From Gelatoporia subvermispora B (Eukaryota > Basidiomycota > Agaricomycetes > Polyporales > Gelatoporiaceae): DNA of 64,000 nucleotides. Shown one piece after another: positions 10,686 through 21,419 of this stretch (the stretch's first letter is position 1; the number at the start of each line of letters is the position of its first letter). The DNA lies in assembly GCA_000320605.2 (NCBI GenBank), contig KB445801.1, positions 441,371-505,370 of the forward strand, read 5' to 3'. Both the position numbers and the translations under genes were made by a program. The notes beneath the pieces are model-generated. The model was not told the DNA's origin, ran no database searches, and saw only the letters and a program-made list of their open reading frames with translations.

Positions 10686-13600
10686 ATGAGCTGTTGCGGC
10701 GAACCGAACAAACACAACAACGACGCGGCGAACCGCGTCACGCCGTTCAACGCACAGCCCGTCACTGAGCAGCCAGGTCCGCAACCGGGAATAGGATCGC
10801 AATGGTCGAATGAGAAAGTGCAGGGAGGTCTCCAACAGTCGCCCATGCCGTCGCCGCCGCCAGCGGCGCACGCATATGGCAGCCAGAATGGCATGTCGCA
10901 ACCTTCAGAGCCCGCCTGGAGCATGAGGACACAGTCTCCGCCGGCGGAGATGGCCCAGTTCAACCCTTATGCCCTATCAGGATCTCCTCCGCCGACCGCT
11001 CAGAATACCCAGGGTTCTATGAATGGCTATGGTTCCTTCGCTCAGCTGCCCTCTGTGCCGCCCAGTGCATTCAATGGCTACGCGCCGTCCCCGTCCCCGC
11101 CATTGGCGCGACCTACGCCCTTGCGCAGCATTAACATGTCTGTTTCGGGCGCGAGCTCCAGCTCTGCGGGCGCGCAGAAGCTCGAGGGCTCATCATCTGC
11201 ATACGACGAAGGCAAACTGTCCATCTCGATCGACTTTGGTGCGTCCGGGTCCCCGTTTTCCTGCACGGGAGCATTCTGATCGTCCGCGCAGGTACCACAT
11301 TCTCGGGCGTGGTGAGTCAGCTGAGTGCGGCGTCCCTCGCGAAGGGAGATAATAATACCGGGAACACAGGCGTACGGCTCGTCCCGCATCGCTGGCGGCA
11401 ACGTGCAGCAAATCCTGAACTGGCCGGGTTCCTTCGAGACGTTCAGGAAGATCCCGACATGTCTCCTATATGACGAGAAAGGTCAAGTGCTCGCGTGGGG
11501 GATCGAAGCTAAGAATGCCGGCCCCATGCCGGGTACAATTAAGTGCGAGTGGTAAGTGCCTGTCGCGCGGCGTCTGCCTCCGCTGCTTGAGACCTCACCG
11601 GCGTGGCCAGGTTCAAGCTTTTCCTGGAGCCGCACGCTCTGCGGGACGATGGCGCCATCGACCCGCGTCTGCCCGCACTCCCAGTGCGTCCCCCTCGTGC
11701 CCGCGCACACACACGCCCGACTGACCCCTTGCACAGCCGGGGAAACGGGCAGTTGACCTAATTGTTGATTTCCTCTCACATCTGTGGAGCTATGCGAAGC
11801 AGCAGATTACCAGGGAGATCGGTGCCGTGGCGGACCTCGGTGTGTCATCAGCTTCTCGGCGTGTGGTGTATCGCGCAGTGCGCTCACAAACGCCGTTCCC
11901 TAGATACCGCTGACGTATGGCTGACCGTCCCTGCCGCATGGGACGCGATGGGTTGCCAGATGATGCGGGACGCTGCAATTACGGCTGGCCTCGTCCACTC
12001 CGCCAGGGCCGGAGATCATGAGTGGAGAGAACGACTGCGTATTATCAGGTACACATACGCTCTCTTCTATCTCCGAGGAACACTGGATCACAAAACGGGT
12101 ATAGTGAGCCCGAGGCCGCCGCCGTGCATTGCGCTCACCTCACGGACGTGCACAAACTGAAACCAAACCAGAATTTCATGATATGCGATGCGGGTGGTGG
12201 TACGGTCGTAAGTGGTGGCGTACCGCTCGTCTGTCAGACCATGTCTGACTGCCGCCTCGTGCAGGATCTGGCGGTGTACAAGATCATAGGCATGTTGTCC
12301 AATCTGGAGATTGCGGAGATGTGTGCACGCTCTGGCGCCAACTGCGGCTCGCTCTTCCTGGATCTCAGATTCAAGGAGCTCATGAAGACCCTCTTGGCCG
12401 ATCACCCAGCGCACCTGGACGCCGCCAGTCTTGCCAATTTCATGGAGAGCTTTAGCGAGACGGAGAAGTTGGCGTATATGGGTGAACAGGACGACGGTAT
12501 GGTATTTTCAAATGCTGCGCGTTCTAGTGTGGCCGTAACCATACTTGTTATCAGACAAGATGTTCCATTTCACCTGCTTCAACGTCGAGGATCCGGATGA
12601 TCCGTCTGTCGGACTCATCAATGGCGAGGTGGCAATACCAGGGATGCTACTGCGCAGGGAGGTCTTCGACCCAGTGGTCAGCGAGGTGGGTTATTCTCAT
12701 GTCAACGCTCGATAGTTCCATGGAACTGACGAGGCGCCCGGTCCCGCAGGTCCTCGAGCTGATCGAGGCGCAGACAAAGAAGATTGATCAAAAGCTAGAC
12801 GCGTTGCTCCTCGTGGGAGGTTTCTCAGGGAGCGAGTATCTGTTCCGCAAAGTCCAGGTAAGCAATGCGCGCCTCGAGCAATTTTGATTTTCGGGGTGTG
12901 TAGGGCATGTCGTGATCCCCCGCCGTTACCCCACAGGAGCGCCTCGCGTCCCGGATCAAGGTCATCGCCCGCCCTTCTGATTGCGACACTGCCACTGTGC
13001 GCGGCGCAGCGCAGTACGGGCTAGCGCGACGGAGTTTGGTCTCGAGCGTAATCGCGCCGCAGTCGTACATGATGAAGGTGCGATCTGGCGCCGTGTCCTA
13101 TACGGCGGTGTGCTCATTGTGATGGGACAGGTCAAGCTGCCTGCGGAGCCAGAAGATTGGTTGAAGCGGCCTGCGTATATCCGCGAGAACGACGCCGGGG
13201 TCTCGATCTGCGAAAACAGGTAAACGACATGCTACGGGTGCAGACACTGTCTAAACCTTGTGCGGTACAGATTGCAGTATCTGGTGGCCAAGGGCGCGAT
13301 CTTGCGCAAGGGGTAAGTGCAGCGCCTCGGTATTGCACCTATTTTGATGACCGGACCGACGGCGCAGGCAGCGGATAAAGACGAAATTTTGGTAAGGATC
13401 AATGGCCCGGAGTGGCGGCACGTCCTGACGCAGTCTCCATCAGCAAATTCTCGCAGACCCCGCAAGGTACGAGGCCCGCCTAGTGCTGATTGATTGTGCT
13501 GACGGCGCGCGGGCAGACCGCATGTTTGTCGCGACGCTGTTCACTTCGGACACGGACAAGATCATGCGGTATACAGACGAGGTGAGCGCGCGCCTGCGTA

Positions 13601-13892
13601 GGCCCGGCCCGCGGGCGCTGGCTGACGCGGCGCTCCGCACTGCAGGGGGAGACGACGGAACTGTGCAAGTGGACGGTCGACCTCGGCGTGCTGCCGACGT
13701 TCGAGCAGAACGCGCGGATGCCGAACCCGAACGGATTTTACACGGGTGAGTGTACTTCTACGTGGTGGTGGCTGAGCTGAACGTTCTGCAGAATTCGAGC
13801 TCGGGCTGGAGCTGGACAGCGCCGAGGTCCGGGGTGTGCTCGTGTACGGTGGACAGGACTGGGGTCGCGTGGTGTTCGACTTTCGATCGTGA
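10686..13892 (+). CDS. HSPA12-type Hsp70-like ATPase
   Basis: An actin-fold ATPase of the divergent Hsp70 branch (HSPA12-like) common in Agaricomycetes; its client or partner is unknown. About 180 residues of Pro/Ser/Gln/Asn-rich disordered sequence, beginning MSCCGEPNKH, precede the ATPase. The nucleotide-binding motifs are all present. Phosphate 1 is DFGTTFSGVAYG, partly encoded by a 20-nt exon at 11292-11311. Connect 1 is TEPEAAAVH, phosphate 2 is CDAGGGTVDLAVY, and the adenosine motif is LLVGGFSGSEYLFRKVQ. After the ATPase there is a short variable domain ending GQDWGRVVFDFRS instead of a canonical substrate-binding lid, and there is no EEVD tail. About fourteen exons. The paired Cys at residues 3-4 could be acylated; that is inference. 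Confidence 0.85.
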
Positions 13893-16663
13893 TTGTGGCG
13901 GACGTGGGCGAGGTGATGGACGGGTGCGGGGTAGTGTTACGTCTGGCTGGGCGGAGTAGGGTTTGCTTGGGGACCTTGGATTACTGTATGCTGGATACCA
14001 TACGCATCGAGATCTGTTCTGGTACTTACTGGTGGAATCTATGCGGAGAAGCCGCGGTGCGCCCGCGTCGGCGCTGTACCGTGTGCTGCGCCACAACTCT
14101 GCACATCGGCATTCGTCTGGCGTGCTCCCGAGCGTATGGCAGATTTCTGGCAGATTTCGAGGGCGAATGCAAGCGATTTGAATGCACTCGACACGGGGCG
14201 GCGGGCGCGCCAACCGAGCGTGCTGGGCTAGCGCGGCACAGGCCCTACCGAATGCATGGGCTTACCGAACACCGAGCGCGGAGGGCGCCCGCGGCGCACA
14301 CGTGTCGGCTCTTCAATATCACTCGCCCTCGACCTCATCGCGCGCGCTGACCATATCGCGCTGCATCGCAGCGTACCGTTAGCGGGGAGGGCCAGGTCTG
14401 TGTTCAAGTTAGAGACGCTCAATACATGCCCTGACGGGGTCCTTGCCAAGTTCCAACGCGTACTTTTAGTACTTGCGTGACATGTATACCACCCGGAAAT
14501 CTCAGTGAGTCAGAGCGGAGGGGTGCCGCCGGCTCCCTAGTGATCCCCCATTACTCCACTACCTGGTCCCGGGTAACACAATTACGCCGGGAGTATGGCT
14601 GGCTATGTACGTTATTGCAGTCTCGCAGACGTAGCAATGCGCGAGCAGGCATCTACATACCTTCACCAGCCAAATAGGCTCTGTATGCGTGGCCCTCCAG
14701 AGCTATCCATAACATATGCCTTCACCACCTTATCTGCATTCCATGATAGCACAATTACAGTCCTCTACACAGGTCCCCAGACCATCTATGGCCCTGCACG
14801 GCAATACATGATGTACACCTTCACTACATGCCATTGCACTCTCTGATAGTACGATTGCAATCCACTACATGGGTCTCAGCCGTATGCATACCCCTGCATA
14901 GCTCTACATAGCATATGTCTTCACTACATTGCCTGTATTCTCCGATAGCATTACAATCCGTTACATAGGCCCTTCAGACCGTACATAACCCTGCATGGCC
15001 ATCCATGATTTACCCCTCCACTACATTCCTTTGCATTCTCTGACTGTACAATTGCAATCCCTTACATGGGTCTCTCAACCATGTGCATGGTCCTGCATGG
15101 TTATACGTAGCATGTAACCTTCACTACATTACATGCACTCCCTTGCACTCCTGATAGCATGATTACACACCTCTACATAGGTCCCTCGGGCCATATATGG
15201 CCATGCATAGCTGTCCATAACGTACACCTTCACTGCATTCCTTTGCATTCTCTGATATTACGATTACAATCCCATACATGGCTCTTTCGACCGTATACAT
15301 ACCCCTGCATAGCTATCCACGACGTATGCCTCCCATACATTCCTTGTACCCCAGTATACATGTCACGGCGTTGAACATCACGGAGTGCCGACAAAATCCA
15401 GAGACCCCGTTTCGCCAGCGTCAACAGACCTGGTCCACCTCGCTGACCGTTGCGGCGTATCGACAGAGCATCAGTGCCCGTTCCGCCGTCCGGGGCGATG
15501 GACCAGCACTCGGCCGCGCTCGGGGCGAGCTAGCGCCTTCGCGCGCGCGCGCTGCCGGCGAGTGGTGCGAGGCTGTCGCGGCGCGTGCCCTGCGAATTCC
15601 AACGAATTCGAAGTGCATGGGCGCGATGCATTACACTTGGTACGATCAACCCGGGGGGCCGTTTGCAGCGGGGCACGGCGACGGGTGCAGTACGCTCGCT
15701 GCCAGCCGGGCAGGGCGGTCGACACGCGATCGGGGCGTTCGCTGCGTACATTCATTCGTTCGTTCATTCAGCCGTTCGATGCTGGTGCGTGTGTGCGAGC
15801 TAGGGCGAGTGGGATCGGGACAGGGAAGCACAAGGGGCGCAGCACATGGCAGGACACGGCAGGGTGGCCGCACTCTCCACTGCGCTTTCGCGGCGGTTGG
15901 AATTATAGTGGCGATGCGGGCACGAGTGCGGCCGAGTGCCCGGGGCAGGCGCGCTGCCCGGTCGTACAACTCCTGTGCTCGCTGTTGCACACGGCCCGCT
16001 CGAGGGTGGGTGCGCGGGCGCACGGCAGAACGGGATCGGACGCGTGTGGGACGCCCGTCGCGATGTTGCGCACACATTCGCACACTGGCACGGTTTGCGA
16101 CCATGGCACGCACAAGCCCGGGGGCACTAACTAAAGCACGGCAGCGCGGTGACGCACTGTTCATTTTAGACTCGGAGGCTTTGGGAACTAGTTGGCGGCC
16201 GCGGGGACACCAGAAGCTCAAAAGTGGACCGGAACAAGTGTGCACCCATAGCTGTATTAGCAGGCCGGCTTGCTGCAGCGCGGCAAGTTATACCAGCAGG
16301 TAGGCTGGAAAGCCAGCAATCCGGCGACTGCAGATGACCAATTATCTCATTCACTCCATCTGGCGGTGACCAAATTGCGTGCCGCCAAAGAAATAGGACC
16401 CTTTGGCGTCCATGGCGGTTCTTGATACAGCTTGATACTCACATCTGCGAGCGGAAACAAGACTCGGACCAAGCGGCATTTCGCGTGGCGCCACTCGGAA
16501 GCCCCCGAGATTTGGTCCGAAATGTTTTCCGTCGCGGCTGAGACTGGCTGAGCAATCGATCTGGGCAGTCGCTCAATCACTATCACGTCTCTGCTAAAAC
16601 ATATAAAGCCCCTCGCAATTCTCTCTGCTATGTCCTCAGCCTCCTGGTTTTTCTCGCTCCAGC
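13893..16663. other. Large gene-poor intergenic region
   Basis: 2.8 kb without a supported gene. Contents: an ordinary flank (to about 14,680), a tandem repeat block (14,690-15,360), and a GC-rich block (about 15,470-16,110) with long but characterless frames in several phases, a CG-dinucleotide run near 15,540 and a short CATT/CGTT tetranucleotide run near 15,748. The last 200 bp are the ALO1 promoter. The long frames in the GC-rich block overlap on both strands and show no domain, so I leave them out. Confidence 0.5.
14690..15360. repeat. ~100-bp tandem repeat, alternating A/B units
   Basis: A recurring phrase resembling CTTCACTACATTCC recurs at about 14721, 14820, 14920, 15017, 15120, 15229 and 15331, a period of 97-109 bp. 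Adjacent units differ in a fixed way. One type has CTACATAGGTCCC-like text and the next has ACATGGGTCTC-like text followed by GCATACCCCTGCATAG-like text, so the true repeat is a ~200-bp pair present about three times. Copies are diverged, so the array is old. No coding potential. Confidence 0.75.
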
Positions 16664-19251
16664 ATGGCGACCGCCGACGCACCCCTCAGACTGACAGACA
16701 TCCCCCTCCAGACCCTTTACTCGCTCCTCGAGCCAATCACCGTCCCGTCCGGCCACCCGCGCGCCACCTTCATCAACTGGGGCCTCAGCTACGCGTGCAA
16801 GCCCCTCGCAGTCTTTGAGCCGGAGAGCGAGTACCAATGCCAGCTGGTGCTCGAGCTCGCGCGGCGCGAAGGCAAGACCGTGCGCGCGGCGGGCGTCGGC
16901 CACAGCCCCAGCGATCTTGCGTGCACCTCGGGCTACATGCTGCGCACTGAAAAGCTCGACAAGATTATCGAGGTGAGTTGTCTTATCTCGGATAGTTTCG
17001 CGATATTTTTGCCTTTCCCTTTGCCTTCGCGCCATCTCTCGTCATCAAGGAGATCTCCGTGCGCGATCGCCCCCGATCTCCTTCATCGCCAGGCACCCCG
17101 GGTGGCGGCAGGTGGTGGCCACCTCCTCGCCCCCTTTTCGCAGTGCAGTCGACTGTCTCGTAGTGCATCACTCTGGTCCCCAGACTGCGTGGTGCACTGC
17201 GGGATCTTCATAACTAGAAGGTTGCGTGTACCCGTGACAAGTGCCGTGACATTCACCCGAACAACTGCAAGGGTTCTTTCTGGGCGAGTTTCTGCGGAAT
17301 ACGCAATATGGGCAGTGCGCTTTGGTAGAAAATGACTGTCTGAGACAGTGGTCTTCCCGTATTCATGCATCATTTGCCCTTTCGTAGGGGTGGCTTGATG
17401 CATACTATGGGATGTCACTGAGTCGGCGGGACCCCTCAGTCGGCAGTTCACTATTTTCGCTTTGGGGTTTCCTCACCACTGTTCCTCATCGAACATAACT
17501 CACGATATGTCACATTCTAAATGGGTTCGGGCTTGAATGACGGCAACTGGAGTTGAACTCGAGGTGATACATGTTTTCGACAGTAGTCACGGTCTTCGTC
17601 ACGACCCTCGCTCCTTTGACGGCAATATTGCGAGATGTGGCGGAGAATCACGCGTTTTTTGTGGTCGATAAGTGCCCCAAAAGCGGTAAAAGTGGGGAAA
17701 TTCTAGTCTCAGGGGACTGGGATTTCCCTTTTTCCTGCTTCGATATCCCAAAGCAGTAACATTGGTGTCAAAGTAAATGTTATATTTTCCTGATGCGGTA
17801 CCATATTGCACGCATAACCCACTGCGAACATAGCATATTCCCGCATCGGGCGATACATTACTAGATTTGATACAGTACTCTGTGATGCACTACACTCGTG
17901 CTGACCGCCTTCCCCACGCAGGTCAACGTTGAGAAGAAATATGTCGTCGCCCAGGGAGGCATCACGCTCAACGCCCTCCATGCCGCCCTCGACGCCCACA
18001 AGCTCGCCATGAGCAACCTCGGCTCCATCTCAGACCAGACTCTCGCAGGCATCGTCGCCACCGCTACCCACGGCTCCGGCATCACCTTCCAGGTCCTCTC
18101 CACCTATGTCCTCTCGCTCGCGCTCCTCCTCGCTGACGGCTCTCGCGTCGTCTGCTCGCGCAACGATCGCCCCGAGCTCTTCATGGCCTCCATCTGCGGG
18201 CTCGGCAGCACCGGGCTCATCCTCGAGGTCAAGCTCGCCGTCGAGCCCGCCTTCCGCCTCCGCGAGGTGCAGGAGAACGTCGACTTCGACGACGCCGTCC
18301 GCGGCCTCGACGCGCTCGTCGCCGCTGCTGAGCACGTGCGCCTCTGGTGGTTCCCGCAGGCGGGCGTCGTGCGTGTCAGCTCGGCCGACCGCACTCAGGA
18401 GGTACGTCGCCCGGACTTCAGCGCGCGCACGCTCACACCCTGACGCTGCACCCACAGCCGCCAAATCCGGTGAGCAGCTGGCTCTGGCACTCGATCGTGG
18501 GGTACCACGTCCTGCAGTTCCTGTTCTTCCTTGGCCGCATCGTCCCCGCGCTGAACTACTGGATCGGCTGCTTCGGCGCATGGCTCGTCCGCGATCTCAC
18601 CGTCGCCGTCGACGACAGCCACCGCATCTTCAACGTCGACTGCAAGGTACGCCGGCTCGGAGTAGCCCTGCCCCTACCGCGCGCCGGCACGGGACTGACC
18701 TCTCACGCAGTACCCGCAATTCACTACCGAATGGGCCATCCCGTACGGCGAGACCCCTGCGTGTCTGCAGGAGCTGCGCGCGTGGCTTGAGGAGGAGCAC
18801 GCTGACCCACAGGGCCTCCGGCCACACTTTCCCATCGAAATCCGGTTCACGGAGGCTGACGACATCTGGCTGAGCCCGAGCAGGGGAGAGCGGACGTGCT
18901 GGATCGGCATCATCCAATACAAGTGAGTCACCGGGTGCCCTCCCGCGCGCTACCTAGCTCACGCTCACGCCCTGCCTGCGCAGGCCGTACGGGCTCAACG
19001 TGCCTTACAGGAAACTGTTTGCACGCTTCGAGAAGATCATGGCGCGGCACGGCGGCAGGCCGCATTGGGCCAAGGCGCACGGTCTTGGCCCGGACGCCCT
19101 CCGCCAGCTCTATCCGCGATTCGATGACTTCATCGCCGTGCTGGAAGAAGTCGACCCGAGCGGCATGTTCCGAAACCCGTACGTGCAGCGCCATCTCTTT
19201 GGGAAGCGGGGGGCCGAGTTCGGGGAGAGAATCTTCAAGGAGTTGCAATGA
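16664..19251 (+). CDS. ALO1: D-arabinono-1,4-lactone oxidase
   Basis: Catalyses the last step of dehydro-D-arabinono-1,4-lactone (erythroascorbate) synthesis with FAD in the mitochondrial outer membrane. Five exons (16664-16972, 17922-18401, 18458-18646, 18711-18922, 18984-19251) give 485 aa. The FAD-binding domain has FINWGLSYACKP and GVGHSPSD, where the His is the expected covalent FAD site, then NLGSISDQTLAGIVATATHG. A hydrophobic segment near residues 275-292 (YHVLQFLFFLGRIVPAL) could be the membrane contact. The C-terminal ALO domain has NVDCKYPQFTTEWAIPY, RPHWAKAHG (the HWAK motif) and FRNPYVQRHLFG. Intron 1 is 949 nt while the other three are about 60 nt. Confidence 0.93.
16973..17921 (+). 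other. Unusually long intron 1 of ALO1
   Basis: A 949-nt interval between a GTGAGT donor and a CACGCAG acceptor; both flanks are coding and in phase. It contains no long open frame and no recognisable transposon ends. It includes an imperfect palindrome around 17,694-17,730 (GGGAAATTC ... GGATTTCCC). Confidence 0.8.
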
Positions 19252-19559
19252 TGAGATCTGCTGCCGCGCTCCTAGCCCTGCCACAGTCGTGATCTCGATA
19301 TCTGTCTTGCTATCCTACGCCGTGCTAGTGCATTTGTAGTATCTTTAACACGCTATAATATACCGTTCCGTGCCCCGTTGATGCGCCGACGCCAGTCTGA
19401 CAAGGGTCTTGTCTTTTTCGGAGCGCAAGGTGCCTTGATCGGGACGCGAGACACTTCGCAGCACTTGTCACCCGCTGTAGTGATATAATGGCGCTGTTGT
19501 ACATCTGGTGATACAAGACGCTATCGGGATGACGCGCCGCAGCGCTCGGACATCGCGCT
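19252..19559. other. Convergent 3' flank of ALO1 and UBC7
   Basis: 308 bp between two stop codons facing each other. It probably holds both 3' UTRs; no gene or repeat seen. Confidence 0.5.
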
Positions 19560-20464
19560 TTAGAGGCCCAGCTGCTCCCTGACGGATTGCCGCACGATCC
19601 GTTCGTACTCCTGGACGCGCATCGGTTATCCGTCAGCGGGCGCCGAAGAGACGTCGTACGTACAGCTTGGTTCTCCCGGTATAGCTTACAACAATCGATG
19701 TTTGCGCCACTCTCCAAGTTTGGCTCTGCGCGCTGCGTGAGCACCGCCCGTGTATCTTTGAGAGCTTGCACGCTCACCTGCGAGCATGGAAATCACACTA
19801 AGAATAACTTTCTCGACGCTCTGCACAGGGCTCCAGCGCTCGGAGGCCTGCTCGTACATCGTGGGATCGTCGCCGGGCGTGTGCAGGATGGATATACAGA
19901 CTGTTCCGTCCGGATAGACTGCGCACGTCGCGTTGCCATGAATTAGTCACCACACTCTGCCGTGAAATTGCGCGGCGCCGCAGCGCAGCGCATTGCATCA
20001 TACGCACTGTTGGGATGGAAGAGTGGCGGGTCGAACTTCATCTTGAACGGCGATAGAGGGTAGTCGGACGGCTACAGCACCAAGGCACCGTGAATAGCAA
20101 ATTGGCCCGCGAGTTGCGGCGCACGCACGAACGTCAGCTTGGCAGTGAAGACGCCCCCTTCGAATGGGGTGTCCTTGGGCCCAAGAATCAGCGCCTCCCA
20201 GGAAAAGAAATCAGACTCTGAGATGGGGCCTTTGAATGTGCGGCGCGCAGGGTCAATGTCAGGCCAGGCAGGCAGAAGCTAATCGACCGCAGCTCATACC
20301 AGCGGTGAACATTCCATCGGGTGCTCCTGCGGTCAGTCAGAGCGGGTGCAGTCTTAGTCTCGTCGTGATATGCGGAGCTATGGAAACACGCCTTGCGAAG
20401 TCAGCTGCTTGTACTCGGTCATCAGCCGCCGCAACGCCGTTGCACTCCCGCCGCGTGGATTCAT
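19560..20464 (-). CDS. UBC7: Ubiquitin-conjugating enzyme E2, UBC7/UBE2G2 type
   Basis: E2 of ER-associated degradation, which works with Hrd1-type ligases at the ER membrane. Seven exons (20464-20392, 20326-20300, 20229-20129, 20071-20008, 19918-19778, 19725-19664, 19610-19560) total 519 nt, 172 aa, without a frame break. Read in order: [52 protein letters not shown] (HPN motif), then [12 protein letters not shown] with the catalytic Cys. The acidic insertion [19 protein letters not shown] that defines the UBC7/CDC34 subgroup follows, then [14 protein letters not shown]. It ends QSVREQLGL. Exon 2 is only 27 nt and intron 1 appears to use a GC donor. The introns hide the gene from simple frame scanning. 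Confidence 0.92.
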
Positions 20465-21419
20465 GATAATTCAAATCAAAGATAGAGGACAAGAGACGTG
20501 GCACGGAAGACGAGATCAATTCAAGACAAGGAAGGAGCAAGTCAGACGGGGATGGCGTTGAGTATGTACAGACTTGGGAGTCGTGTCAGAGTCGGTGCAG
20601 CCACCCCGGCTGACTAATCCTGCCGAATGGAACACCGGCTAACGCGAATCGTGCCGAATGCCGAGTCCAGCGTACCCGGCCACGATGCGTCGAAGTAATA
20701 CCTTGCATGGATAGTTCAGTGCTATTCAGTGCCAGCTCAATTTCAATTGCAGTACCTTGAATTGGTATTCCGTACCGTCTACTGCATCACCGCCTACGAA
20801 AATCAGGCCAAGCACAGGATCTGCTCGGCATTATACCACCTGGTATACCAGCCCCCTCTCCTCCGGTCCGCTGCATTCATAGTTTGGCAACGCCCTCACA
20901 CACATCTGCGGGCCAGACTGAACCCAATCACTCATAGCACTCCTCTATCACAATGCGGCGCAGAATTGCCACGATGCGAACAGCGGGCCTGTATGCTCGC
21001 TGCGCGTGGCGAGTGCGTGCTGCCGCACCTCGAACTATTGCGGTTGATTTATAGGCGCGGCGCGCCTGATCACGCACGGGGGCGAGCCGCTAGCCTTCCA
21101 AAGCCGATATCAGCGTTTTGACAACTTCAGAGCCGCTCATATCCCATCTGTCGTCCATAGTATACCGGTGCCGAAGTACGTGCCGGCTCTTCCACTGGGT
21201 CCATGAGAGTCGGATTCTGGAAATGTGTTCTATCAGAGGAAGCTCCGAACCTACTGAATTGTGCTCCAACTCGGCCCAAAATGCATCCACATGGTGTTAA
21301 CAATGTCTTCATACAGTATGCGTTGATAATACAGTGCACGATGCCCGGAAACCGAGAGAGGAATGCTACAAGTGAGAGATAAATTATCTTCAGATCGATC
21401 CAGTGTCGTGTCGCAGTCA
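20465..21419. other. Intergenic between RPC2 3' end and UBC7 5' end
   Basis: Both neighbours are on the minus strand, so this holds the UBC7 promoter and the RPC2 3' flank. Frames here are short and show no known motif. No repeat recognised. Confidence 0.5.

Noticed and set aside
15278..16303. Long plus-strand frames of 341 and 249 codons in a GC-rich block
   Set aside because: Open frames occur in several phases on both strands at once, with Arg/Ala/Gly-biased composition and no domain; GC richness alone explains the lack of stops.
19560..20464. First reading of the UBC7 region as a pseudogene because of in-frame stops
   Set aside because: The stops fall inside short GT-AG (one GC-AG) introns; the spliced frame is intact with HPN and catalytic Cys.
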